A stretch of DNA of 64,000 nt. It comes from Comamonas_C sp026954015 (GTDB taxonomy: Bacteria > Pseudomonadota > Gammaproteobacteria > Burkholderiales > Burkholderiaceae_C). Shown in pieces: positions 25,546 through 35,075 of the stretch (the first letter of the stretch is position 1; each line of letters begins with the position of its first letter). Where the stretch lies: assembly GCA_035063785.1 (NCBI GenBank), contig JAPSFS010000001.1, forward strand, positions 248,001 to 312,000, in the 5' to 3' direction. The notes beneath the pieces were generated by a model that had not been told where the DNA came from, did not search any database, and saw only the letters and a program-made list of their open reading frames with translations. The position numbers and the translations under genes are program-made.

Positions 25546-26957
25546 ACCGTATCGGCAGTTCACGCTCCGTTCTGCAGCGCCGGGGCAGTTTCAGTAACGC
25601 GTTGCAGGCCATGCTCGATGGCGTGGCGGTCCTGGGTATCGCCTACGTGCTGATCGAGCGACAGATCGGCGTACTGAGCGCGCACTACACCGCGCTGGTC
25701 GTATTGTTGCTTGCGATCATGGGGCTGCTGTACGACCGGTTCGCGATTTACCGCAGCAATGCCAGTTTCACCCGCAAGGCATTGCGGCTGATCCAGGCCT
25801 GGAGCCTCGCGTTTGCGTTGTTGCTGTTGCTCGGTTTCCTGACCAAGCAGACCGATGTGTTCTCGCGGCGGCTCATTGCGCAGCTCTACGTGCTGGGTTT
25901 GCTGGCCCAGTTGTTGCTGCACATGGTGATGCGGGCGCTGCAAAAATCGTTTGTCCGGCATGCGGTCGAGACCGACAACGTCATCATCGTCGGCACGGGG
26001 CAGCTCGCAGCATACCTGGGGCAGCGGATCACGCACAACCCGTGGCTTGCGGAGCGGGTCGTCGGCTGCGTCACGCTGCCGGAAGCGGCCCAGTCCGCCG
26101 ATTCGGAGGTTCGCGGTTTGCCGCCGGTGCTGGGCGCGCTGGGCGAGCTGCTCACGCTGATCGATCAGCATGAGATACGCACGGTGTATTTCGCGATCCC
26201 GCTGCACGCGTCGTCGATCATCGAGGATCTGTATTTCAAGCTGCTCGATCACCACGTCACCATCCATTGGGTGCCGGATATCTTCGCGCTGCGCCTGATC
26301 AACCACAGCGTGCGGGAGATCGCCGGTGTACCGGTGCTGACGCTGTCTGAGACGCCGCTCACCGGTACCCGGCGCATCGTCAAGGCGCTCGAGGACACCA
26401 TCCTTGCATCGTTCATCCTCTTGGGGATTGCGCCGGTGCTGCTGGCGGTGGCCATCGCGATCAAGCTCGACAGCCCGGGCCCGGTGTTTTTCCGCCAGGC
26501 GCGCTTGGGCTGGAACGGTGAATCCTTTCGTATCTGGAAATTTCGCAGCATGTACGTGCATCCAGTGGAAGGCGATGTCGTGCGGCAGGCGACCCGGGGA
26601 GACCCGCGGGTCACCCGGGTGGGTGCGTTCATACGCCGCACCAGCCTGGATGAATTGCCGCAGATATTCAATGTGCTGCGCGGTGAAATGTCGCTCGTGG
26701 GACCGCGCCCGCACGCGGTGCAGCATGACTACGAATATTCCCAGCGCATCCAGCAGTACTTTGCCCGCCACAACATCAAGCCCGGCATCACGGGCCTGGC
26801 GCAGGTGCGTGGTTACCGTGGCGAAACGCGTGACCTGGACCAGATGGTGCACCGCGTCCAGTCCGACATCGAGTACATCAACAACTGGTCGTTGTGGCTC
26901 GACCTGTCCATCCTCGTGCGTACAATGGCCGCTTTCACAGGCAAGAACGCGTATTGA
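25542..26957 (+). CDS. Undecaprenyl-phosphate sugar phosphotransferase (EPS priming enzyme)
   Basis: A 471-residue polyprenyl glycosylphosphotransferase of the WcaJ/WbaP type. An N-terminal half with four to five membrane spans and a Rossmann-like region (NVIIVGTGQLAAYLGQRI, about residues 146-163) is followed by one membrane span and the catalytic bacterial sugar transferase domain. That domain shows FRIWKFRSMYVH, RRTSLDELPQIFNVLRGEMS and VGPRPHAV, where the Asp-Glu pair is catalytic. It transfers a sugar-1-phosphate to undecaprenyl phosphate and so starts the repeat unit. Glucose or galactose is typical; galE in the locus leaves both open. Confidence 0.94.
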   Translation: MNRIGSSRSVLQRRGSFSNALQAMLDGVAVLGIAYVLIERQIGVLSAHYTALVVLLLAIMGLLYDRFAIYRSNASFTRKALRLIQAWSLAFALLLLLGFLTKQTDVFSRRLIAQLYVLGLLAQLLLHMVMRALQKSFVRHAVETDNVIIVGTGQLAAYLGQRITHNPWLAERVVGCVTLPEAAQSADSEVRGLPPVLGALGELLTLIDQHEIRTVYFAIPLHASSIIEDLYFKLLDHHVTIHWVPDIFALRLINHSVREIAGVPVLTLSETPLTGTRRIVKALEDTILASFILLGIAPVLLAVAIAIKLDSPGPVFFRQARLGWNGESFRIWKFRSMYVHPVEGDVVRQATRGDPRVTRVGAFIRRTSLDELPQIFNVLRGEMSLVGPRPHAVQHDYEYSQRIQQYFARHNIKPGITGLAQVRGYRGETRDLDQMVHRVQSDIEYINNWSLWLDLSILVRTMAAFTGKNAY

Positions 26958-27063
26958 CGTTGGGCTGGGCGACGCGCCGGCTAGTACCAACGGGCCATTG
27001 AGGTACTGCGACGCTGTAGCTACCATTGGTTCCATTGTCTTTAGTGCGTTTCGATTGTTCCCA

Positions 27064-27645
27064 GTGATTCCGAAAACCCTGCATTTCCTGGTCGCGGCTG
27101 CGTTTCTGGCGCTGGCGAGTGGCGCTGGCGCCGAGCCGGTGACGCCCTTGGACACCTACGGCGTGGGCAACGGCGCATCGTTTTCGGCCGCGAAGGAGGC
27201 TCGCAATCATGGTGCGGATGGCCGATCCAATGGCCAAACCCACTCGGCAAACCACTTCTACGAGTTGGTGGTTGATGCTTTTGACACGCTGACGACATTT
27301 GCGCTGGGGAGCGCGAGCGACCAGACCGTGCCGGTGCGTTATTTCCTCCGGGAAGATGGAGATACCGGAGTGGGGACGGGGTTGAGGTTGATGCAGGTTG
27401 TCGGGGCGCCCAAACATGGTGTCGCACAAGGTGCGCTGTATGCAACCGTGCCCGACCTCACGGCGCGGCAGAGTTTCCACTATTCGCTGCAGGAGGGCCA
27501 GTACGTCTTGCAGGTTCAGAAGAAGCAGACTGGCCGGGAGGCGTCCACTGCCGAAGTCTCTGCTGTACCGCTCCCCGGAGCGCTCTGGATGTTTGGCGCC
27601 GGTTTGCTGGGTTTTGTTGGTTTTTCGAGTCGCCGCAAGCTGTGA
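27064..27645 (+). CDS. Secreted VPLPA-CTERM (PEP-CTERM-like) protein
   Basis: About 193 residues in the frame open to the TGA at 27643. A signal peptide (IPKTLHFLVAAAFLALASGAGA) precedes a mature domain of unknown function with HSANHFYELVVDAFD and VQGALYATVP-like segments. The C-terminus is a sorting signal: VPLPGALWMFGAGLLGF (motif, hydrophobic span), then an Arg-rich tail SSRRKL. The VPLPxA form is the one processed by XrtD-type exosortases, and such an enzyme is encoded at 60323. The start is uncertain: GTG at 27064 fits the signal peptide but has no clear ribosome-binding site, and upstream TTG or ATT codons are alternatives. Confidence 0.8.
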   Translation: MIPKTLHFLVAAAFLALASGAGAEPVTPLDTYGVGNGASFSAAKEARNHGADGRSNGQTHSANHFYELVVDAFDTLTTFALGSASDQTVPVRYFLREDGDTGVGTGLRLMQVVGAPKHGVAQGALYATVPDLTARQSFHYSLQEGQYVLQVQKKQTGREASTAEVSAVPLPGALWMFGAGLLGFVGFSSRRKL

Positions 27646-27857
27646 GCCGCCGCTTTTGTGTTTGCGGACGTTTCATGAGCCGCTTCACGTTTCGTGATTT
27701 CGTGACCGACACACGTGCGCTGGGTAGTACTGTTGAGGCCTGCAGCATGGCTGTGCCCGATGCGATGGCGTTGCGTCTGGAACACGGCGGGTACGATAGC
27801 TAGCTTGGATCGCGCGCAGGCAGGTCGGTTCGCCGCGATGGCGTTGGTATCATTTGG

Positions 27858-27877
27858 GGGGCTTTGCGCCCCTTTTT
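27858..27877 (+). terminator. Rho-independent terminator-like hairpin
   Basis: GGGGC-TTTGC-GCCCC followed by TTTTT lies in the 298-base gap between the VPLPA-CTERM gene and the polysaccharide export gene. The 5-bp GC stem and T-run fit an intrinsic terminator for the upstream unit or an attenuator in the leader of the export operon. The rest of this gap holds no convincing gene; a TACGATAGCTAGC fragment at about 27792 may be a remnant of the dispersed repeat. Confidence 0.55.
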
Positions 27878-27943
27878 CTTTGCGCTGGCGACCGTGGTTC
27901 GGTCGCAGACTTCGGTAACGCGCATCTTTGTTGAAAGTCGCTC

Positions 27944-28516
27944 ATGAAATTCTTCTCACTGTCTGGATGGGCATCGTTTCTGCTCGTGTTGGGCTCGCTC
28001 TTCGCGTTCCCGACATGGGCGCAGGCCGAAGACCATTACACCCTGCGTCCGGCCGACCGTCTGCAAGTATCCGTCTGGCGTGAAGACGCACTGCAGCGCG
28101 AGGTGCGCGTACTGCCCGATGGCAGCATCACCGTGCCGCTCGTAGGGCGGTTGGTCGTGGCAGGGCTGGGCACCGAGGATGTGGAAAAACTCATTGTCGA
28201 GCGCCTGAAGCCCTATATGCCCGACCCGATCGCCACCGTGACGGTCGTGAGCGCCGACGGCAACGTCGTGTACGTGATCGGCAAGGTGCTCAAGCCCGGT
28301 GTGGTACCGCTCACGACCGACAGCACCACGGTGTTGCAGGCGCTCAGCCAGGTGGGCGGGCTCGACCGCTTTGCCGATGGCAATGCGGTGCGCGTGCTGC
28401 GTAGCCAAGGTGGCAAGAGTTCGATATTGACGGTGCGCTACAACGACCTCGTCAAGGGGGAGAGCCTGCAAACCAACGTACCGCTCCAGGCCGGCGACAC
28501 GGTTCTCGTGCCATGA
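27944..28516 (+). CDS. Polysaccharide export outer-membrane protein (Wza/EpsE-like)
   Basis: A 190-residue exported protein with a signal peptide ending near WAQAEDHY, a Poly_export domain (YTLRPADRLQVSVWREDALQ, DGSITVPLVGRLVVAG) and one SLBB-type repeat (NVVYVIGKVLKPGVVPLT). This is the short form found in exosortase-associated EPS loci; it lacks the C-terminal amphipathic helix domain of full Wza (about 380 residues), so another outer-membrane component is likely needed. The beta-barrel protein encoded next, overlapping by four bases, is the obvious candidate. No lipobox Cys was seen at the signal cleavage site. Confidence 0.9.
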   Translation: MKFFSLSGWASFLLVLGSLFAFPTWAQAEDHYTLRPADRLQVSVWREDALQREVRVLPDGSITVPLVGRLVVAGLGTEDVEKLIVERLKPYMPDPIATVTVVSADGNVVYVIGKVLKPGVVPLTTDSTTVLQALSQVGGLDRFADGNAVRVLRSQGGKSSILTVRYNDLVKGESLQTNVPLQAGDTVLVP

Positions 28517-29649
28517 GTGGTCAGCGCCATCGCCTGCTTGTCTTGGCTGCTGCCACGCTCGGCTTGGGCGTGGCCGGGTCACTGCAGGCGCAGTCGCTCT
28601 ACCAGCAGAAGGTTGAAGTGCCCACGACGCTGGAATACGACTCGAACCCGGCGCTTTCCACTACTTCGGCGGGCAGCGTTTCGCGCTGGCGCGTTGCGCC
28701 CCGGTACACCTTGCTGCGCCGTGAAGGCGCCGACGAATTGGATCTCAAGCTGGGCGCAACGCTGGAGCAAAGCAGCAATACTGCGCTCAGTCGCAACCGC
28801 CAGGATCTGGATGGCGATGTGCAGTGGCAGCACGCAACGGAGCGTTCCGTCTACGTGTTGCGCGCGGGCGTTGCGCAAGTTGCTTTGCGCGACGCACTGC
28901 TGGATGAAACCGGCCAGCTCGTGACCGATGGCACGCGTACCTCACGGGTGCTCGCGGCTTCGGCTCAGCGCGAGCTGACCGAGCTGTACACGCTCTCAGG
29001 CAGTGTCAACGCCAGTTGGAACCGCTATTCCGGCACCATGACGCCCGACAGTCGGCAGGTTGGCGCCAGCGTCGAGTTCGGCCGCGCTCTCGCGCCGGGT
29101 ACAAGCGTCTTTGCGTCCGCGAACCTCTCGAACTTTGTTCCTGATACGCCGTTTATCGCAAGCAGCATGATGCGCGGCGTCACCGTGGGTTACCGCAGCA
29201 ATATTCCGGGAGATCCGTGGTCTTGGATGGTGAGCGGCGGTGGGTCGAGCTATACCGGCCCCATCAGCGACACCGCCGCTCAGTTCGCCGCGCAGGCTGC
29301 CTACCAGGCGCCGCGCTGGAGCGCATCGCTCGGCTTTTCGCGTGGACCGGTCACCGACAGCCTGCGCGGTACCTTTTCGCCCAATCAGCAGATGCGCGCA
29401 GGCGCTGAATATGCGCTCACTGAGTTCACCCGCGTGGGACTTGATCTCGCGTACAACCGTACACGCGGTACGTTGACGAGCGCCACGCGCTCGGTCGGCA
29501 TGCGTGTCTCCACCGAGCTCAGCCCGCTTTGGCGCGTCGGCTTTTCCGTACGCCGCCTGCAGGTCGAGCGCAGCGACTTCTTCGTAAATACACGGGCCGC
29601 CTCCACGATGGCGAGCGTCGTACTCACCTATTCCCACCCTGACTTCTGA
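28513..29649 (+). CDS. Outer-membrane beta-barrel protein of EPS export
   Basis: A 378-residue protein with a signal peptide (cleavage near LQAQSLY) and a mature part made of alternating amphipathic strands rich in Ser, Thr, Gly and aromatic residues. It ends in Phe (TYSHPDF), the usual outer-membrane barrel C-terminus. The N-terminal segment PTTLEYDSNPALS matches barrels found beside exosortase-type EPS genes. It overlaps the export gene and lies 35 bases before the co-polymerase, so it probably forms or supports the outer-membrane pore. No enzymatic motif is seen. Confidence 0.82.
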   Translation: MSGQRHRLLVLAAATLGLGVAGSLQAQSLYQQKVEVPTTLEYDSNPALSTTSAGSVSRWRVAPRYTLLRREGADELDLKLGATLEQSSNTALSRNRQDLDGDVQWQHATERSVYVLRAGVAQVALRDALLDETGQLVTDGTRTSRVLAASAQRELTELYTLSGSVNASWNRYSGTMTPDSRQVGASVEFGRALAPGTSVFASANLSNFVPDTPFIASSMMRGVTVGYRSNIPGDPWSWMVSGGGSSYTGPISDTAAQFAAQAAYQAPRWSASLGFSRGPVTDSLRGTFSPNQQMRAGAEYALTEFTRVGLDLAYNRTRGTLTSATRSVGMRVSTELSPLWRVGFSVRRLQVERSDFFVNTRAASTMASVVLTYSHPDF

Positions 29650-29684
29650 CCAGTTCCGCCCGGAGCGGTCTGCCCTGCCTGCGC

Positions 29685-31337
29685 ATGCCACAAGAAGACT
29701 ACCAGCCCTCGCTGCGCGACTACATCGCGATCATCAAGCGCCGGGCGTTGCTCATTGCGTCCACTTTCATCGGGGTTGCCGCGGTGGCGATCGCTGTTGC
29801 GCTGCTCGTGCCTCCGGTATACCAATCCACGGGCACGATCATGGTCGAGTCGCAGCAGATTCCGACCGATCTGGTGCAGGCCACCGTCACGAGCTACGCC
29901 GACGAGCGCATCCAGGTGATACGCCAGCGCGTCATGACGCGTGACAACCTGATGCGCATCATCGAGAAATACGGATTGTTCAAGGATCGGCCGATCACTT
30001 TCACGCCGTCCGAGCAGATCGACGAAATGCGTGACCTCATCGGTGTGCAGATCGTCAACGCCAACGTACAGCCAGGCCAGCGTGGGTCATCGGCGACGAT
30101 CGCGTTCAAGGTGTCATTCGATGATCGCCGCCCCGACGTGGCGCAGCGTGTGGCCAATGAACTCGTGACGCTGTTCCTCAACGAAAACGTCAAGGTGCGC
30201 ACCGAACGCGCCACGCAGACCACCGAGTTCCTGACCCAGGAGGCCAACAAGATCAAGGCCGAACTGGACAAGATCGAGGCACAGATCGCCACTTACAAGG
30301 AGCGCAATGCCACCGCGCTGCCGCAGAACGCCGCGATGAGCATGAATGCGATCCAGCGGCTCGAGTCGGACCTGCGCACCAGCCAGCGTGACTACAACGA
30401 CGCCGCCGAAGAGGTGCGTTCGCTCGATGTGGAGCTCGCCAGCGCCAAGGCCGCGGTGGCCAGTGCCGCCGCGGCAACCGGTGGCGGCTCCTCGCTTGTG
30501 GGCATGGCGGACGCCAACGAGGTCGAATTGCAAAAAGCGCGCGCACAGCTGGCCTCCATGCTGGAAACCTATACCGACAACCACCCCGACGTACGCGCCA
30601 CGAAACGCCGGATTGCGGCACTCGAAAAAGCCATCGCGGATGCCGCCAAGGAGCCACGACCCGCAGTACCCAGTCCAGGTGCCAATGGGTTGCCCGTCTC
30701 CCCCAGTGTGGCTGCGGCGCAGCTTGTCGCCGCCAAGATCGAGTCGCGCATGGCGGCAGCCCGGGCGCGCATGACTACCCTGCGCGCTGAACAGGGGCAG
30801 CTGCAGGCGCAATTGCGCCAGGCGGAAAACCAGATGCTGCAGGCGCCAGAGGTAGAGCGCGGGCTTGCGACGCTGATGCGCGATCGTGAAGGTGCACAAC
30901 GCAAGTACGAGGAAATCCGCGCCAAGCAGATGAGCGCGCAGGTGGCGGAAAACCTCGAGGGTGAACAGAAGGCCGAGCGGTTCACGCTGCTGGAACCGCC
31001 CATTGCGCCCGATCGCCCGATCAAACCCAACCGCAAGAAGATGATCGCGCTGGGCTTGGCGCTGGCTGCCGGTGCCGCGGGTGGGCTCGTGATGCTGCTT
31101 GAAACGCTGCACGGCACCGTGCGGGGTGCGGACGCACTGGCGGCAATCGTCGGCCGGCGCCCGCTGGTGATGGTGCCCTACATCGTCATCGCGGAGGAGA
31201 CCGTGCGCCAGCGCAAGCTATGGCTGCGTTCGGGCATCGCGGCGCTGATCGTGCTCATTGCGGCGCTGGCTGCGGTGCATTTCTTCTACATGCCTCTGGA
31301 TACGCTCGTGTTCAAGATCATCCTGCGACTGTCATGA
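29685..31337 (+). CDS. Chain-length determinant / polysaccharide co-polymerase (Wzc/GumC-like)
   Basis: A 550-residue inner-membrane protein with an N-terminal Wzz domain (SLRDYIAIIKRRALLIASTF, first membrane span to about residue 45). A long periplasmic coiled-coil region follows (about 180-430), with RPAVPSPGANGLPVSP as an insert, and then the membrane span after PDRPIKPNRKKM near residue 450. An extra C-terminal hydrophobic segment (GIAALIVLIAALAAVHFFY) follows. It has no kinase domain; the ATPase is encoded separately by the next gene, overlapping by four bases. It controls polymer length and connects Wzy to the outer-membrane exporter. Confidence 0.92.
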   Translation: MPQEDYQPSLRDYIAIIKRRALLIASTFIGVAAVAIAVALLVPPVYQSTGTIMVESQQIPTDLVQATVTSYADERIQVIRQRVMTRDNLMRIIEKYGLFKDRPITFTPSEQIDEMRDLIGVQIVNANVQPGQRGSSATIAFKVSFDDRRPDVAQRVANELVTLFLNENVKVRTERATQTTEFLTQEANKIKAELDKIEAQIATYKERNATALPQNAAMSMNAIQRLESDLRTSQRDYNDAAEEVRSLDVELASAKAAVASAAAATGGGSSLVGMADANEVELQKARAQLASMLETYTDNHPDVRATKRRIAALEKAIADAAKEPRPAVPSPGANGLPVSPSVAAAQLVAAKIESRMAAARARMTTLRAEQGQLQAQLRQAENQMLQAPEVERGLATLMRDREGAQRKYEEIRAKQMSAQVAENLEGEQKAERFTLLEPPIAPDRPIKPNRKKMIALGLALAAGAAGGLVMLLETLHGTVRGADALAAIVGRRPLVMVPYIVIAEETVRQRKLWLRSGIAALIVLIAALAAVHFFYMPLDTLVFKIILRLS

Positions 31338-32203
31338 CCATGGAACGTATCAAACTCGCACTGGAAAAGGCGCGTGCGCAACAAGCCGACGAGGCCGCGG
31401 CGCATCCCGCCCGAAGAGACACCCGTTCCGCACCTGTTGCCGCACCGGAGACCGTTCCATCTGCGCCGCGCCTCGGCACCGCGCCCGCGGCAGCGGATAT
31501 CAGCTACACGCAGACCGCGGTGATGAGGCTCGATCGGACGCATCTGGAACGCAACCGCATCGTCGCCTTCAACAAGGGCAATCCCAACAACTGGGCGTTT
31601 GACGTGTTGCGTACCCAGGTGCTGCAGAAGATGGACGAAAAGGGTTGGCGCACGCTAGCCGTCACTTCCCCCACGGCTGCTTCGGGCAAGACCGTTGTCG
31701 CAATCAATCTCGCGATCAGCATTGCGCACCACACCCAGCGTACCGCGATGCTGGTCGATTTCGATCTGCGCCGCCCGCATGTGGGCACTTACCTCGGTGT
31801 GCGCAAAGCCGTATCGCTCAACGACGTTCTGGCTGGCAGGGCGCCGATGGCTGACGCGTTGATCAATCCCGATCTGCCGCGGCTCGTGGTTCTGCCGACC
31901 AACGACACCGTGACCAAGGCGTCCGAGATACTTTCTTCAGCGCAGGTTGCCGATCTCGTCACCGACCTGCGAGACCGTTATGACGACCGCACCGTCATCT
32001 TCGATCTGCCACCGGCCATGGCTGGCGACGATGTGATGGCGATCTTGCCGCGCATCGATGCTGCGCTGCTCGTGGTGGGCAATGGTGACAGCACCAAACG
32101 CGAGATCGAGGAGAGCCTGCGGCACATCCCGGCCGATCGGCTGCTCGGAGTGGTGCTCAACAAGGCCGACGCCGACGTGCGCCGCGGCTACGGCTACTAC
32201 TGA
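31334..32203 (+). CDS. CpsD/CapB-type tyrosine autokinase-like ATPase (EpsG-like)
   Basis: A 289-residue P-loop protein that partners the preceding co-polymerase. It starts at the ATG overlapping that gene's stop (ATGA) and reads MTMERIKLALEKAR, the usual N-terminus of exosortase-linked EpsG proteins. The Walker A segment is SPTAASGKTVVAINLA (near residue 115), Walker A' is AMLVDFDLRRP, and a switch-like strand is TVIFDLPPAM. The C-terminus is RRGYGYY, a Tyr cluster suitable for autophosphorylation. No matching low-molecular-weight phosphatase gene was found in the window. Confidence 0.88.
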   Translation: MTMERIKLALEKARAQQADEAAAHPARRDTRSAPVAAPETVPSAPRLGTAPAAADISYTQTAVMRLDRTHLERNRIVAFNKGNPNNWAFDVLRTQVLQKMDEKGWRTLAVTSPTAASGKTVVAINLAISIAHHTQRTAMLVDFDLRRPHVGTYLGVRKAVSLNDVLAGRAPMADALINPDLPRLVVLPTNDTVTKASEILSSAQVADLVTDLRDRYDDRTVIFDLPPAMAGDDVMAILPRIDAALLVVGNGDSTKREIEESLRHIPADRLLGVVLNKADADVRRGYGYY

Positions 32204-32740
32204 GCGCACAGACGGCGAGCATTGCCCATCATGCCGTCGGGCATTCTGCCTGGACGTAGGCCGCGGTTGCCTACGCTGCAGCGACGGCTATTTGTAGTTG
32301 TCAGTTTCATCAGCAACGGTGGTGTCACGGTGACGCCGGGCCCTTTTCGCCCGTATGCGCTTCATCACCACGCGCCGCGACACGGGGGGCTCGTTCGAGT
32401 CACTCCGGCTGTTACGGTGCCGCACCGGCAGGTTCACCGTGTAGTACGCCGGAAGGCGCGTGTGTTCAGCCACCTCCAGCTATCGTATTCATAGTCCAAG
32501 CGTGGAACTGTAGTAACCATCATCGGCATTTCACGCGATTTTTACGGCCCCTGGTTGTAACAATGCGTATGAATCCTTAAGTCTCGCTGCTACTCGCCGA
32601 AACGAACTGCAATAGGTCGAACGGACTAATCCGGTCCAATCGCCCGCAGTTCCCGGCGTACCTGCTTTGCCTTTCTTCGGTAGGGCGGTTGGCAGATATG
32701 TTTTCTCGCCGGGTTCGGATGGTTCACTGGTGAGGCCCCC
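32204..32740 (+). other. Long intergenic region before the glycoside hydrolase lipoprotein
   Basis: Five hundred and thirty-seven bases with no supported gene. A hairpin CGTAGG-N9-CCTACG lies at 32255-32275 about 50 bases after the kinase stop, and a CGGGC-CCTTTTC-GCCCG hairpin near 32337; neither has a T-run. The stretch from about 32480 to 32620 is less GC-rich than its surroundings and is the likely promoter zone for the lipoprotein gene. A GGAC-N7-GTCC dyad sits at about 32627. CAGCTATCGTATTCAT near 32479 could be a fragment of the dispersed repeat. Nothing here allows a firm regulatory call. Confidence 0.4.
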
Positions 32741-35011
32741 ATGTCTGCTGTCAAACAGTCTCTTTCTTCTCGCGTGCTCTCCGGCCCCCTGGTCAGGCTG
32801 GCAGCGGCTTTGGCCATCGCGCTGCCATTGGTCGCGTGTGGGGGTGGTTCCGACGGCGAGATCGCGCAGACCGAAAGCGCCCCTATGTCCGTTGCGAATG
32901 CCGCGGAAGTGAGCGTGGCCAGGGTGGCCGCGAATACCGTGATGGAACTGTCATCCACATCTGCGCTGGCGACGCCCGTATCTGCACCGGCGCCATCGGG
33001 GTCAACCGAGACCCCAGTGCAGGCACCTGCGCCTGCGCCGGTTGGAAATAAGGAGGCCGACACCGGTACTGCGCAGGCACAGGGTTCAGGAAATGCGCCT
33101 ACCCATGCAACCGAAATCGGTATGAATCTGCCCCAGCTCAGCTACTGGGATCGGAGCTTTGCGATGGCCGATGTGGTGCGCCAGTCGAGTTTCACCAATA
33201 TTGCCGCTCCCGAAGGGGCTACGCAGGACCCGGATGGTTCCCCCAGGGGCGATTTCAATCTCTTCTTCACGTCGACGGCCGTCGCTGCTGGCACGTACAA
33301 GCTGGCGTTCACCGGGAGGGCGACATTGCGGGTCATCGCTAATCCGGCTGGCAAGATCGAGAATCAGCATTACGATGCCACAACCAACCGGACGACGGCC
33401 GATTTGGTACTCCCCGGGGGTAGCGCGGGAAATAGCTGGATGGAATTTCGCACCACACGCCGTTCCGCGAGTTCTATTGGGAACGATGGCGTAACCGACA
33501 TCCATCTGTGGCGTCCTGGCTATCCCACCGACGGTTCCGTCGTCTTCACTACCGAATTCATCGAAGCCATGCGCAAGGTGCAAGTCCTTCGCGCCATGGA
33601 TACCACCAACACCAATGGTAACGCTACGGTGCACTGGAGCGAGCGCACGCTACCGAATTTTCTCGGCAGAGCGAAAGAGAAAGGTCAGTCGTGGGAAATG
33701 CTGATCCAGCTTGCGAATGCGACGGGGCGTGACCTGTGGATCAATGTGCCGGTCAAGGTGGATGACGACTACATCACCAAGCTGGCGCAACTGTTTCGTT
33801 ACGGCTCGGATGGTGAGCAGCCCTATACCAGCACCCGTGCTGATCCTGTGTATCCGCCGCTACGCAGCGACCTGAAGCTTTATGTCGAATACGGCAACGA
33901 AATCTGGAACTGGGGTTCGGGATTTTACAACTACGGTTGGGTGGTGGCGATGTCTGAAGCCGCTGAAACGCCATTCGTGGAATTCATTGCGCGCCGCTCC
34001 GCGTTTATCAGCCAGACGTTCCGTAGCGTCTGGGGCGACGAAGCGATGATGACTCAGGTACGCCCGATATTTTCGAATCAGTTCGGAAATGGATACGGTC
34101 GTCTGGGTGCCACCCTTCGCTGGGCGGAGAGCACTTACGGCGTAGGCAGTGCCTCCAAGATCTGGTGGGGTGGTGGTGGCGCCACGTATTATGACTCCAC
34201 GGTTGCCGCGAGCGATACGCAGCCCGCGACGATGCAGGCGTATTTCGAGGGTCTGCCCAGCGCGTCATACGCCGACAAGATCAAGGTTGATGCTGTTTTG
34301 CTCAAGGCCTATGGACTGCGGTTCATCGCCTATGAAGGTGGTCCACAGCCTGGTGTAGGCAAGGATGCGTCAGTGGCCAACACGTACAACACCGATCCGC
34401 GCATGCCGGAGCGCATGGCCGTCGCGTACGACATCTTCCGCGCCAACGGGGGGGACATGCAGGTGTATTACAACTACAGCAGCATGGGTGCGCCGTGGTG
34501 GTTCATTGATGGTACGAAACAGCTTACGGTCGCGGACACTACCAGTCCCAAGATGCGTTTTCTTGACACGCTGGCCACCCGTCCGGTTGCGTCCGTCACG
34601 CTGGGCACTTCTGTACCAGGAACGGTGTACTTGCGTGACTCTGATGCGGCTGTGCAGGCGTACGCGGGTGGTAGCTCCACGTGGGGTTACAGCGGAACTG
34701 CCTATCAGCTCAATGAACTCAAGGGTTCGGTGAACAACGAGATGCTGATGGTGCCCGTGCGCACTACTGCTGGAGGGCGGTATTCTGTGGCGTTGACGAC
34801 GCTCGACGCGAATACGTCTTCGCGGCTGGAGTTGTTCGTGAACGGCACGCCGGCGGGCGAGTTCATTCCCGGTACGTCCTCGCCCGCCAAGACCCCCGCG
34901 CTCTCCAACGCCGTTACCGTCGATCTCCCGCAAGGGCTGTCGGTCATCCGGTTGCGCGCGCGAACGGGCAGCACCTGGGTGCGTGACATCGTCGTGCAGG
35001 CCACAAACTGA
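32741..35011 (+). CDS. Lipoprotein glycoside hydrolase-like protein (clan A type fold)
   Basis: A 756-residue exported protein. The lipobox LVAC gives a Cys near residue 33 followed by GGGSDGE. A Pro/Ala/Thr-rich linker runs to about residue 120, then IGMNLPQLSYWDRSFAM and a beta-rich region, and a probable (beta/alpha)8 barrel. Candidate catalytic residues are Glu387 in EYGNEIWNWG (acid/base, the Asn-Glu pair typical of clan A) and Glu532 in FIAYEGGPQPG (nucleophile). A C-terminal beta-sandwich follows (about 610-756). Similar proteins are annotated as cellulose-binding or glycosidase-like. A role in trimming or releasing the EPS at the cell surface is inferred from its place in the locus. 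Confidence 0.75.
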   Translation: MSAVKQSLSSRVLSGPLVRLAAALAIALPLVACGGGSDGEIAQTESAPMSVANAAEVSVARVAANTVMELSSTSALATPVSAPAPSGSTETPVQAPAPAPVGNKEADTGTAQAQGSGNAPTHATEIGMNLPQLSYWDRSFAMADVVRQSSFTNIAAPEGATQDPDGSPRGDFNLFFTSTAVAAGTYKLAFTGRATLRVIANPAGKIENQHYDATTNRTTADLVLPGGSAGNSWMEFRTTRRSASSIGNDGVTDIHLWRPGYPTDGSVVFTTEFIEAMRKVQVLRAMDTTNTNGNATVHWSERTLPNFLGRAKEKGQSWEMLIQLANATGRDLWINVPVKVDDDYITKLAQLFRYGSDGEQPYTSTRADPVYPPLRSDLKLYVEYGNEIWNWGSGFYNYGWVVAMSEAAETPFVEFIARRSAFISQTFRSVWGDEAMMTQVRPIFSNQFGNGYGRLGATLRWAESTYGVGSASKIWWGGGGATYYDSTVAASDTQPATMQAYFEGLPSASYADKIKVDAVLLKAYGLRFIAYEGGPQPGVGKDASVANTYNTDPRMPERMAVAYDIFRANGGDMQVYYNYSSMGAPWWFIDGTKQLTVADTTSPKMRFLDTLATRPVASVTLGTSVPGTVYLRDSDAAVQAYAGGSSTWGYSGTAYQLNELKGSVNNEMLMVPVRTTAGGRYSVALTTLDANTSSRLELFVNGTPAGEFIPGTSSPAKTPALSNAVTVDLPQGLSVIRLRARTGSTWVRDIVVQATN

Positions 35012-35075
35012 CGTTTGTTTGCCGGCGGCCGAGCTTGCCGCGAACGCCTCGCATGCCGCGAAAATCGCCGTCATC